This document shows positions 12,490-23,355 of a stretch of DNA of 64,000 bases, one piece after another. Source of the stretch: Blasia pusilla (Eukaryota; Marchantiophyta; Marchantiopsida; Blasiales); assembly GCA_050084515.1 (NCBI GenBank), contig CM114274.1:12710001-12774000 (forward strand), written 5' to 3'. A model generated the notes under the pieces. It worked only from the letters and a program-made list of their open reading frames with translations, had not been told where the DNA came from and made no database searches. The position numbers were made by a program, and so were the translations under genes. How positions within the stretch are numbered: the first letter of the stretch is position 1; each line of letters starts with the position of its first letter.

Positions 12490-13473
12490 CAGAAACCACC
12501 TTATGACCTTGCCTCATGTTCATGTATAATGCCAATCTTGACTCGTGTTTTTTGGCATCTTATCCTTGTTGCCCTTTGCGGTTCATAACTAGTCTTGTGG
12601 CATTTTTTCTTGTCTTGAATTCTCCCAACTCTCAATATAATCTCCTTCAAATATGGAGGGGGTTGGTATTCTGGCAAGAGAGAGGACGATAGGAGAGGAA
12701 GAGAGGAGAGTCTCTCTTCTAAAAAAAAGCCAAAATTCTTAAATTCAAAACTTTCCATTATTTTTTAATACCTTCAAATGCAAATGCAAAAAATGTTTTA
12801 AAGAGAGTAATAAATGGACTAGGTTGGGGAAAAAACTTACATTATTTTTTCAAACGAGGATATGAAGATAGAACAATGGAGACCATGCCACTTCAGACAT
12901 GCTTAAATCACTCTTTGTGTAAGCCTGTGTTTATGGGACATGAGGATATCTTATCATTGCATATCCATCACATGGGATTTTATCACTACGGAACTAATCA
13001 AAGCCGTTCAAAATACACTCCGATTATATATGGGGTCTAGTCCAAGACTCTCATCCTCATTCCCAACACACTATTAGAATTCAACAACCAATGATGACAG
13101 TCTTGGAGATAAAGGAATTGAAAAAAAGGGATACGTGATTTGGTGAAGTTGGTAGAAAGTGAAGGATTGCAATATTTCCAAAAAATGACTTAGAAGACTT
13201 GGAGGCCATGAATGAGTTACAACATTTGGCTCAAGAATGGGTACATGGAGTCTTTAGAAGGCTAATAAGCGTTTGGAAACCGTGGTTTAACACACATGTC
13301 AGAAGTAAAGGAAGCCAAGAAGAATGCCTAAAGGAAGGACTGAGAGGAAAAGAGAAGCAATGAGCCAGCCAACCTATCGGAATCCGACATGTTGCAAGAT
13401 GTCATAGGTGAAGAAACCCAAGACCAACACATTAAAAAATAAATAAAAAAAATGAAAGGAATAAAATGTAATA
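12490..13473. other. AT-rich stretch without a recognised gene
   Basis: It ends in a low-complexity A-rich run (13432-13470) exactly where the gypsy pol frame begins, which suggests a truncation or insertion junction. Nothing else was recognised. Confidence 0.4.
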
Positions 13474-16290
13474 ATGATGACAACCACTGTCATGCTTGCT
13501 AAAAAGGATGTGCATGGCAACTACACGGATAGGCGGATGTGTGGAGATTACCGTCCTATCAATCGGCAAACCAAGGCCGATAGGTATGCCATGCCTACAC
13601 CTGAGGAGATCTTTGATGTAATGGGACAGGCAAAGATTTTTAGTACTTTGGATCTTCGGGCAGGATACCATCAGTTGCCAATTCGAGAGAGTGACAAGGC
13701 CAAGACAACATTTTGGGGTGTCAACTCTCATGGCAAGGATTGTTTATACCAGTGGAAATTCTTATCCTTTGGGTTGAAGAATGCACCTGCCGAGTTTCAT
13801 AGAGTGATGGACAGGATCCTAGCAGGGTTGGATTTTGTTCGGTGTTACATTGATGATATCTTGGTGTTCAGTAACACGGTGGAGGAGCATCAGATACATT
13901 TGCAGATTGTGTTTCAGCGGTTGAAAGCTCATGGTCTACGTTTGCATCCAGGAAAGTGTAAGTTCTTCCATGAGGATGTTGAGTAGTTGGATCATGTGAT
14001 CTATCCAAATGGTTTGGGAGTTCAACAAGCAAAGGTGGAGGCTATTGCACTTATTCCTCGTCCGGTAGGTGTAAGTAGAGTTCGGGCATTCATGGGATTA
14101 GCGAACTACTATCGGAGGTATGTGAAGGGATTTAGTGCTATGGCAAAGCCTTTGAACCAATTTCTGAAATAAGATCAGGAGTGGCATTGGGGAGATGATC
14201 AAGAGAGAGCTTTTGTGGAGCTCAAGGCCCAGTTGGTGACGGCGCCTATCTTGAGGAGACCTATCAGAGAGCGCCCATTTCAGTTACACACTGATTGGAG
14301 TAGGTTGGGACTTGGGGCAGTGTTGACACAACATGATGGTGAGCACAAGGAGTTTGTGGTGGCCTATGCAAGTCGTTCGAATAATGCAGCGGAGTCGCGC
14401 TACAGTTCATATGAGGGAGAGTGCTTGGCAGTAGTGTGGGCTGTGGCACACTTTAGGTGTTACTTGTTTGGCACAAAATTTACCCTTGTTACTGATCACC
14501 ACCCGCTCAAGTGGTTGATGGAGTCTGACAAACTTACATGGAAGCTTGCACAGTGGGCTCTTATCTTACATGAGTATGACTTCCAAGTGGTATATAGACC
14601 TGGAGTTGCCAACCTTGATGCTAATGGATTGAGTAGGAACCCATATACTAGCCAAGAGGATGCAATTGGGGCTAGATGGCATGGCGAAGTTGATGAGGAG
14701 ATGGTGCCAGGTTGGCATGCATCCGCCTTTTTATGTTGGTTAAGGGTAGACTCTAGTATGGAGGACCACATGACATCTTACTCTAGTCAGAGGGAAGATG
14801 GCCAGCCTTCAGATCCTAAGGTTGGAGATGGTGGTACGGATCAGCATGATATTCATGATGATGCGTTAGTGTTGGAGTTCCTACCGACCAGTAGGGTGCT
14901 AGGAATAGTGAGTGCCAAGGAGCGAGATCGTGTTCTTCAACGTGCTAAGAGATATCGATTGGAGGGAACACATATTCTCCATGTGTGGGAGGATGGTAGA
15001 GTACGAGTAGTGCCGCATTTGGCTCAGAGAGAGCGCATTGTGCGACATGCTCATGAGGAGTTGGGATATTTTGGGGTAAAGCGTATGTATAGCTTACTCC
15101 TTGGTCACTATTGGTGGCGTGGCATGCATACTCAGGTGCAGCAGTTGGTGTCACATTGTATGGTTTGTGACCGGGTGAGGGCATCATTCAATGCCCCTAC
15201 ACCACACTTACACCCCTTGTCTATTATGGGGTTGGGTTACCCTTGGAGTGTGGACTTTCCGGGACCGTTACCGTTGACTGTACGACATCATCGATATGTG
15301 TTGGTGATGGTGGAGCACTTCTCCAAGTGGATTGAGTTGGTGGCATTACCTGACAAGGCAAGTGAGGGAACGGGGTATGCGTTTCTTGATAGAGTGCTTA
15401 GTTATTTTGGTGCACCAGCTGAAGTGTTGACCGACCAGGGTACAGAGTTTCCGGGTGAGTTTCAGGTCTTGTGTGAAAAGACGTTGATTGATCATCGGAC
15501 CACGTCTCGAGATCATCCAGAGGTGGATGGTTTGGATGAGCATGTGGTTCAGACGGTGAAGAGGGCATTGCGCAAGTATGGCCTACAGAAGGGGCATCTT
15601 GGAGACTAGGATATTCAGTTGCCATGGTTAGCCATGGGGTATAAGTTCAGTCGCCAAGCATCCTTGGCTTCCTTCTCACCTTATTTTCTATTATACGGCC
15701 AAGATCCAGACTTGCCAGCATCAATTTGTCGGGAGTCTAGTGAGGTGGTGAACCTTGATGACCCAGAGATGTGGATGAGAGTGTGTTCTCAGCGGGCATA
15801 GCTCTTTTGGAGAGTTATGCCAACAGCCTTTGAGAATCTTGCCATTGCTCAACACAGGGATACGTTGCGGTATGCAACCATTCGGGATGGAGGTTATCGA
15901 CCATCAATTTGTAGGTTCCATGTGGGGGACTATGTCTATTTGCAACAGATTGCTCCAACAACGTTGGATGTGAAGGCAAGCCGCACTATTTTACGAGTGC
16001 GCGAGGTGTTAGCTTCTGGAGTTCTCATGTTGGAGGGTCGTGATGGAGTTGTTTGGAAGGACCATGTGCGTAATTGTGCGCCATGTCATCTTCCAAATTT
16101 GGATGGTACTGTTGACCCAAGCTTAGCCATGATACGTGCTAGCTTGAGGTGCATGTTGTGTGGGTCAGCTGGTAACGCAGTCCGTATGTTGGTATGTGAT
16201 CGGTGTTCTAGGGGTTGGCACATGATGTGTTTGACTCCACGTATGGATGTTGTTCCTACTGGAAGGTGGGTTTGTCCTCGATGTACTTAG
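13474..16290 (+). pseudogene. Ty3/gypsy pol remnant (RT, RNase H, integrase) ending in a PHD finger
   Basis: One reading frame runs 2.8 kb from 13474 to the TAG at 16288-16290. It is interrupted only by stops at 13984, 14170, 15607 and 15799, and has no frameshift. The 5' end is truncated inside RT. RT: MCGDYRPIN, STLDLRAGYHQLPI and the catalytic CYIDDILVFS. Then RNase H (FQLHTDWSRLGLGAVL, YSSYEGECLAVVWAV, VTDHHPLKWL). Then integrase with an HHCC zinc site (HAHEELGYFGV ... HCMVCDRV) and a DDE core (WSVDFPGP, LTDQGTEF, GLDEHVVQTVKRAL). A GDYVYLQQ segment marks the integrase C-terminal barrel. The last 50 residues form a C4HC3 PHD finger (CMLCGSAG, LVCDRCSRGWHMMC, GRWVCPRC). Gag and protease are missing, so the copy cannot move by itself. 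Its GC content is well above the flanks. Confidence 0.92.
16150..16290 (+). other. PHD zinc finger at the C terminus of the gypsy integrase
   Basis: The spacing is Cys-x2-Cys, Cys-x2-Cys, x4-His-x2-Cys, Cys-x2-Cys, with a Trp two residues before the last Cys pair (GRWVCPRC). This is the pattern of histone-tail-reading PHD fingers. It is in frame with integrase and directly after the conserved segment CAPCHLPNLDGTVDPS. PHD fingers of this type bind the N terminus of histone H3, so an integration-targeting role is a reasonable inference, parallel to the chromodomain of chromoviruses. Confidence 0.85.
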
Positions 16291-16451
16291 GAGAGATAGA
16301 TGACTTGATCTTTGCATGATATGGATTACAGATGTGCGACTAACGATAGGGCACCTAGCACCCGGCCTTCTGATTCGTGCACCCACGAAGGTGTATAGCA
16401 TGTAGTAGATGTATAGGGCTACCTGGGAGTTAGAGGGACTTAACCGCCAAT

Positions 16452-16462
16452 TAGGGGGGCGA
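16452..16462 (+). promoter_or_regulatory. Candidate polypurine tract of the gypsy element
   Basis: AATTAGGGGGGCGAG lies immediately before the first TGTGG...ACGACA repeat. A purine run just inside the 3' LTR is where plus-strand DNA synthesis starts in LTR retrotransposons. Confidence 0.45.
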
Positions 16463-16567
16463 GTTGTGGAACACTTGTGTTTGTGGATGCTCTCGTCTAT
16501 GTTATGTAGGTATGTGAGTATGGTATGTCAGCGATGTATGTTGTATGACGATGTGGATTCGCACGAC
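16463..16567 (+). repeat. 105-base direct repeat with TG...CA ends, copy 1
   Basis: It runs from TGTGGAACACTTGTG to GATTCGCACGACA and is almost identical to 16937-17043. It follows a polypurine tract, so it may be the start of the 3' LTR of the gypsy element or one LTR of a miniature element. Confidence 0.75.
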
Positions 16568-16936
16568 AGCTGTCATGACCATACGGATTATGTCATAGAG
16601 TATAGTGTGCTAGTAGAGGCCATACCTTATGAGGGCCGTAATATCTAGGTAGAGATGCGGTTTCATACATAAGGTTGGGGGTTACTCAGTTGAGGGTGAC
16701 TTTTCCAATAGGGCCCGCTCTTAGGTTGGAGGATATAGTGTGGAGTGCACTCAAAGAACAGTTAGTTCTTTGAGTTAAGCCTGTTGCATTGGGAGTTAGC
16801 CTTGGTAGTGAGTAGAGCTCTTGGCTATGGTGATTCCCGCAAGCTTCAACCTGGATTCTCCCATCGTGGAGTGGGTTTGGCTCGATTGTATGTGATTCTA
16901 TACGTGTTTTATGACTGTAGGTCTTTCACGGATTTC

Positions 16937-17043
16937 AGTTGTGGTACACTTGTGTTTGTGGATGCTCTCGTCTATGTTATGTAGGTATGTGAGTATGGTA
17001 TGTCAGCGATGTATATTGTATGATGATGTGGATTCGCACGACA
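16937..17043 (+). repeat. 105-base direct repeat with TG...CA ends, copy 2
   Basis: It runs from TGTGGTACACTTGTG to GATTCGCACGACA, and differs from copy 1 at only a few bases. Its right edge is also the edge of the beta-COP pseudogene, which makes 17043/17044 a likely insertion junction. Confidence 0.75.
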
Positions 17044-17044
17044 A

Positions 17045-17820
17045 AATTCTTGAGCCATATAGTTTGCTTGACATTATTGGGGCTGAAAAAGGATATTGAC
17101 ATAGAGACTAATTCAATCATACGAATCTTCGTTAACTGGATGAACTAGAAGGTAAGATTTTCCGATTCTAAGGATGGATACCAAGATGAGAATAATTTCA
17201 GCCGAGGTCTGGTTCACTACTACCAGTCCAATTACGCAACAAAATTGCTCTAAGATTTACAACAACACTTGATGTTCCGCTTGATAATGGTGTTGCAATG
17301 GTAATCTCGATGGTTACACTCTGGTTGGCGTAAGTACAATGAGCAAGAATAGTTGGGCGCTTTGACAAATATCAAGATACACAAGCAAGAAGAGAACCAC
17401 TACCTTTGGAGCCTTGGGTACATCCCTAACCACTTGATCAAGTGTTGTCTCCTTCATCAACAACACTGAAAAAAGGAAGGTCCCCGAGTGATTGGCTGTT
17501 GTTCGCAATCCTACTCTCAACCTCGGACAAAGACATGCAGTACTCTCCAATAATCCATAAAGCACATGGATACACTCTTGAAGCCCGATTCTGATAGGAG
17601 GTGTCAAGAAGTCTAGTCATAATTTATTCCCGGAGCTTTGGGGTTTGATTCAATTATTTCTTTAACAAAGAAAATGAAATCTACAATAAAGGCAATGTTT
17701 TTGTCTCCCAACAAATGTACCATCGTGTTAGCCATTTCAGGGAATTTCAAAGTTTAGGAATGAATGGCTTAAATGAGCATTTTTCGGTACTCCTTGTTCT
17801 TTTCCCACTCCTTCTTTTGA
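17045..17820 (-). pseudogene. Coatomer subunit beta (beta-COP) pseudogene fragment
   Basis: Beta-COP is part of the COPI coat that returns vesicles from Golgi to ER. Reading the minus strand downward from 17820, decayed sequence in several frames follows the order of plant beta-COP in its middle portion. First EYRKMLI, a stop, then KFPEMANTMVHLLGD (near 17750). Next VKEIIESNPK (near 17650), TRLLDTSYQNRASRV and CALWIIGEYCMSLSEVES (17610-17520). Then LGDLPFFSVVDEGD (near 17480), ILAHCTYANQSV (near 17330), VSILRIGKSYLLVHPV (about 17165-17120) and a weak IWLKNF (near 17050). No introns are evident across the covered region, which suggests a processed copy or an intron-poor donor. Frameshifts and stops are frequent and some inner segments are missing. 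The copy ends abruptly at 17045 next to an LTR-like repeat. Identification is from family knowledge of the ALWIIGEYC(L/M)SLSEVE signature. Confidence 0.82.
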
Positions 17821-18424
17821 GTTTTGATCGAATCAGATCAATGCCAACACAAGGAAAGTTGGAAAAAGCAAACGGATTCCAATGAAGTAGACCTTCACAA
17901 ACCTTACAATTAAGTAATTAAACCTCATTGTAGGAAACTACTTATGGGGCTAATCTTAACTACTACTACTTTGACAATGATCATGAACCCATGTGGTACG
18001 TTCTATCACTCAGACAGACCTTATGTCTGAGTTTTTCATCTTCTCTCACGCACTTGGCTTAAGGAGGAAGTGAACGTTATCACGCAAATCTTTCTATAAT
18101 ATTTATCAAACATATGGGGTTACTATAAGTAGGGGGTTAAAAAAGAAATTCTGTAAGAAATGAAGTACCCGAGTGTGCGTTTCTTTTCATCCTGTGCCAA
18201 AAGAGAGAAGGAAATCGACAATAATACTTGGATTAAAATCATGGTCATTTTTCTGCCTCTACATAGCACGAGCGATCTTACTAGTATGAGATAAGTTTCC
18301 AAAAGACATGTGTCAACATAAGGAGGAAGAATTTTATAAACCCATCCTTTCTTAAAAGTAAAGATGTAAATTACCTTTTGATTATGTACTGAAGTAGTGA
18401 GGATGTAGTGTAGTAAGTCAAGCA
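17821..18424. other. AT-rich stretch without a recognised gene
   Basis: It may hold more of the beta-COP copy or of the copia element that follows, but I could not align any segment with confidence. Confidence 0.35.
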
Positions 18425-18700
18425 AAAGTCGGAGGAAAATTTTGATATGAGAGACTTGGGAGAACTCAAGTACTTCCTTGGTGTTAAGTTTATCAATTTT
18501 GCTGAAAAAATTGGGGTTTTCAACTTTTTCATGTAGATATTGTGTTCTTCATATGCTCTCAAAAGATGGTATGACAAGTTTTAAGCTAATCTCTATCCCA
18601 TTAGACTAGGGTGTCAAAATGAATGTGGATGAAAGAGAATTAGTTCGACATTCCTATATGTATATGCATGTGGTTTATCCAATGTAATTTATGTGAATTT
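18425..18700 (+). pseudogene. Ty1/copia reverse transcriptase remnant
   Basis: The translation contains FDMRDLGELKYFLGVKF (about 18440-18490), the hallmark copia RT segment. After frame changes come CVLHMLSKDGMTSFK and SIPLD (about 18542-18607), matching the usual YVLDLLKRFGM...(S/T)PLD stretch. Stops and frame shifts show it is dead. Only a few hundred bases of the element are recognisable. Confidence 0.78.
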
Positions 18701-19391
18701 TACTAAATGAGACTTGAGCTATAGATTTGGTTTCAAGAGCCAATTTATGCCCCCACCTAATATGAGGCCGGTAGCCCGGGCTACGCTTTCCTATTGAATA
18801 AACTTCATTTCTTGCCGTCATACTTCCCTTGGTGGATTTTCATATCACAGGTCCGACACACCATAAATTGTTCAGTTGGAGAACCTTCTCTTGATATTGT
18901 GAGGAGAATTCTTATCAATTCACCACCACGATTAGCGTAAGTAGGATTAGTCAACTGCAATTAGTTTAACTAGAGACATTGATTAGGGTAAAGATGAAGA
19001 CCTCTTATACATACCTTAGGTAATTGAGAAGGGAACCATCTCACTCATTGTACAATCTCATTCTATATGATGATGTGTATATGCAAGAGATCAATTATCC
19101 TTCTTTAAGAAATTTTAAAGCTTTGCATGTTATTTTCAATATTTTCATATCATATAAATTTGGAATTTTAAGTCCATCCTAATCTCAGCAATTCAAGCTT
19201 CCATGAACCTATAACTAAAAATTCCAAATTCATACACATTATTTTCCATATTTAGTGTCATATAAAAAAATTTAATCATATACATTTGTAATACTTAGAA
19301 CTTAAACATTTATTAATCTCGAATTGTTATACCAATAAATCATCTCATGTTTGGTGATTGTAATATTGTATCAAATCAAATATAAATAGTT
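18701..19391. other. AT-rich stretch without a recognised gene
   Basis: I saw no coding motif. Small direct AT-rich words recur around 19130-19330 without clear structure. Confidence 0.35.
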
Positions 19392-19396
19392 TAAGA

Positions 19397-19805
19397 TGTT
19401 GGATTCTCAACATCCACTTCTCTGAGCACCATTAATTTGATCGGCTCCCTTGTATGAGGAGAAGCCTAGATTGATGGTTCCGACTTAGACGTCGAAGGAG
19501 TCATAGTAATATGACGTAGGTGGTTTCAGGAGTAGCATTACTAGGATTATCTAACCCTATATTGCATCAGGGTGTGGGCAAAATTTTTCTATTAATAGAA
19601 ACGAAGAAAAATAGGTAAAAACCCTAATTTCCCGAGTAGTGAAATAGTCAGGAGCCGCAACGGTAGCGTATTCTCGTATGTCGAGTTATCTCCATATTCA
19701 GGTTCCATCGAAGCTCTTATGTGAGCGCATGGACGGAGTAGGCCACTTTGTATCTCTAAGTTTTGTAAAGATTTTAGTGATTTCATCACTTTCTATTTTC
19801 TCTCA
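19397..19805 (+). mobile_element. Solo LTR, copia-like, with target-site duplication TAAGA
   Basis: The 409-base element begins TGTTGGATTCTCAACA and ends TTCTATTTTCTCTCA. It is flanked by TAAGA at 19392-19396 and TAAGA at 19806-19810. TGTTGG...CA ends with a 5-base duplication are typical of Ty1/copia LTRs. The absence of any internal coding region between the duplications shows it is a solo LTR left by recombination. A shortened relative lies at 12241-12489. Confidence 0.88.
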
Positions 19806-19810
19806 TAAGA

Positions 19811-22178
19811 GAATGTGGGTCGTCAATGAAGGATATGGTTGTATTATCTTTTATTTTTTTTGTAAGAACCACATTTGTCGAAATTTTTATTATATGCATA
19901 AGGTTCAATTTCAAAAGATTAAAAACAACATTAGTTCCCCTAAAATACATCTCCTCAAATGGCTCATATGGTGACTTCTTCAAATTCACATATATTCTCA
20001 TCTAATTTTCAATCTATAACTAGTATAATGAAAAAAAGGTGTTCATCAATTTTTTATTTTTAAAATTTTTAATTAACTTAAAATATATTAAAAATAGATC
20101 ATAGACGTAGAAAAATCTTAAACCTTAAGTTAATTTCTTTCAATGAAAAACTTCATACAAAATTTGTGACGATGTACATTAGTTTTATCAATTTTTTGTG
20201 GTTAGTTTAGGAGTCTATTCACAAAAATCAATCCATTCTTCGACTTTCACATAGTGAATAGTCTTTCCTATGGAAAATTTTGATAGTTGGACTTTCTCCG
20301 TTGTTCTCATAGAGTTCCTTTATCCTTGGATCTTTTCTATTTGAGTTCCTTAATCACTTGTTTACTTCATAGGGGGGTTTTTCATGGCAAGTTTTATTTC
20401 CTCTTTCTCTCTACTCTCCTTTCCGATGACCCTATGAATGGAGAATGACATAAAATCTAATATGGGGAAGAGAGCCAAAGAGAAGAAATAGCCCCTTTTA
20501 ATTTTAGAGCATTAATGCTTATAAAATAAAAGGAATATGAAAGCCAAGACTTAGAAATCACTTGGGACTTCATATTATAGCTTTATGAACAATATTCCTT
20601 TTGATATGTTGTATCTTTATATGCACAATGCACCGTTAGGATTGGAAGAACTTCTCCAATCCCAACATGGAATCTCACAATTAGTGGAAAAGCATTTGCA
20701 CTTGAATGGAAAATCCAAGGAGACTTTGAGAGTCAAACAAAGCGCTTTTGGGAAATATATACTAATCCTAGTCCACTTACAAGTTACTTGCAACAATACT
20801 AATATTTTTTGGTATTTATGCATCGTAAGTGTTTTCCTCAACGCTTATCCCAATAAAAATGGATGAATTCTATGGATCAAATTTACAAAATTCTGACACT
20901 AACCAACCATCCTAATATAGAATATTAGAATCATAGGAATTTTCTTACCAAAGAAGATATCTCTCATTTCCCTTGGATTGAAACCTTCCATAATAGAACT
21001 ACTCAATTCAAGATTACGGCCAAGTTCGGTGGATTCCCATTTGGAGAAACGGACACCTAATTTGGTGTGCCATTTTTTCCAAATGACATTTTCATAGGGA
21101 TGTCTGAAAAAAATTTGTCCTCTTTCGGATGATTTTTTTTTAAATTACTAAAAAATTAATATTACTAAACAAAATCCACTCGTGCAAACTCAATGACGAT
21201 TTCTAACTACCCCGAACTTCTTCCCTAGTGGGGGAGAGTTGAATGGCTTTAATAAAGATATCACTTAATGGATAACCCATCCATAGATGATCTCATATAA
21301 AGCCCACAACACTAACTGAATACCTCCTTGCGGTACTCACACAATTTCGTGTGCCATAGCATTAATTTTACCAATCTAGACGATCAACATTTGTGTGACA
21401 CACTTGCCAATGTTGCATATTAGCTGTTTGATTATTACATTTATAATATTATTTTAGGAGCAATTTTCAAATGGCGAAAACTGAATGTTTATCGCGTGTC
21501 ATTTTAAATTCATTATAATTGGGCGTTAGAGTTACAGGACCATATGACGGTCCCTCAGGGATCCTAACTAATAATCTATATTATTATTGGAGAGTATCTT
21601 TTTATTTGCAAACATTTCTACGTCTGATATGCGATAATCGAAAAAAAATTCTTATCACACATAAACAAATAAATGATTTTTATTCCAAGGGCAACTAGAA
21701 AAAACATTTGTGGGCATCGTGATAAGTACTCACTCTTATGCATGACCGAAGGTAGTAGTCTTTTCTACTAAGTTTCCCTCTCGACATCCTCTAATAAGAT
21801 AATATTTAGTATTTTTCCTTTTTAGACGATTATTTGTGGAGATTTAGAGAGAGATCTCGCTCGATTTAAGGAGATATACACGAAATAGTATTATTAAATT
21901 AAATAATCGCACGATGAGCGAGAATCCCGGGAAAGCTTCCTTTTGGACATCCCGGATAAGCGTGGTCGGGAAACCTCTCGGACCGGAAGAAGACCAATGA
22001 AGAAGGGGAAGTTCGCCGGAGGCTAAAAGCCACAGGATTTTGCTCCGTCGCGCTCCCAACTGTCACCAGCTACGAAGTCCATACTCGGTAGTCACGACGA
22101 AAAGCGTCAGTTTTGGCGTTGACTTATACAGTAGTCTAACCCGCTGTCATGCGCGCAGTGGCGCACAGCACTAAAGCC
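19811..22178. other. AT-rich stretch without a recognised gene
   Basis: A 93-codon open frame at 20585-20866 (plus) has no motif I know. A GC-richer island at about 21840-22170 with many CpG could be a promoter or first-exon region, but no splice-consistent coding sequence was found. Confidence 0.35.
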
Positions 22179-22224
22179 CTCATTCGTCGACACTTGTATT
22201 GCAATACAAGTGTCGACGCATGAG
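22179..22224. repeat. 46-base palindrome
   Basis: The core 22185-22218 (CGTCGACACTTGTATT and its exact reverse complement, meeting at 22201/22202) is a perfect 34-base palindrome. The flanks extend it to 46 bases with one mismatched pair (CTCAT/ATGAG). Confidence 0.9.
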
Positions 22225-23355
22225 TCAGGACCAGCCAATTTGCACTATAATCATCGGCATACTTCTTACTATATCCAAATTTTTTATTCTTCAAAATGAT
22301 CTCACTCATTTGCAAATTTTTACCACTCTCGATAGAATTTCAGCAATTTCTTTTAAAAAAAAACATAAAGTCCACTCTTTTTCTTATTCTTTTTTTTAGT
22401 AGTTCCATTTTAAAGAGATTATTCGCATGACGGTGTACTCAACTGATCGATCATATGTTGCGGTTTTCTAGTGAGATTGATCGGTTGCATTGTGTCATTG
22501 TAATGCAATGAATTAGTTTCCATAAAAGATTACAACTTGTTGGTGAAAGTGAGCGATCGCATGACTAGATGAGATTCATGCAACCGATCACTTTCAATTA
22601 GATGCTACTATGAAATGATCGGTTGCTTGACATGCGAGAATACAAACACATGGTCGTCGTTGGAATACAACAACGAAAATCAATTCCAAATATTTTGGAA
22701 TATTAGTGTTTGAGTCATTTGACTGACAATGATTGTCCCTCGTATAATGTTGTTACTGCATATATGTGGGATGTATATACGATCTTTTATTTTTTTCTTA
22801 CATCATTACGTTGGTGTGCCTTTGCCGTACGTTTATTTTGAGATACACATTTTTTCATTCTTGGAATTCTTTTTCCTTCCTCTTCGGTTTTGTTCTTCCT
22901 ACTAGTTGCGCGTTGTGACTAGAGGTGTTTCGGCATGATAAAGAGAAAGAAATGAGAAAGTGCAGATCACGAAGGCAAGTGGGGGGATGAGAAAGAAAGG
23001 GGAGATGGGGCCCACACGGACAAATCCTTCTATAGAAAGGACGTAAGTTCATAAACATGGACATATCCGAGGACACAGACTTTGTCCACATGCAACCTTG
23101 TTGACCCTATCAACCAAAAGGTCATCGAACATGGTTGACTAGTAGTCGCACTCACTCATAGTGTTGTGGTCGATAACGAGATGCTTGCACTATTCTTGAC
23201 CATGTTGAAAACGTAGCATCAGAAATCCAATATGCAATGAGTGACGACGTTGATACAACTTGCGATTTAAAGTCCACCACAAATTTTACAATGTTGATTT
23301 CTTCCCCATAAATTTGCACTTGTAAGAACAACAAAATAACCAACCAAAGTTACTC
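22225..23355. other. AT-rich stretch with inverted GATCGGTTGC words
   Basis: GATCGGTTGCAT (about 22482), ATGCAACCGATC (about 22576) and GATCGGTTGC (about 22617) recur in both orientations within 150 bases. This could be the remnant of a foldback element. No gene was recognised. Confidence 0.4.

Noticed and set aside
13474-16290. Stops in the gypsy pol as products of cytosine deamination (CAG or CAA to TAG or TAA).
   Set aside because: Comparison with the expected family residues suggests Tyr, Lys, Trp and Leu/Gln at the four sites, so most are not C-to-T changes. The pattern does not support one mechanism.
20585-20866. 93-codon open frame as a small gene.
   Set aside because: No motif, no splice context and AT-rich chance composition.
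22855-23091. Minus-strand open frame with Cys pairs as a zinc-finger remnant.
   Set aside because: Cys spacing fits no zinc-binding family and the flanks give no support.
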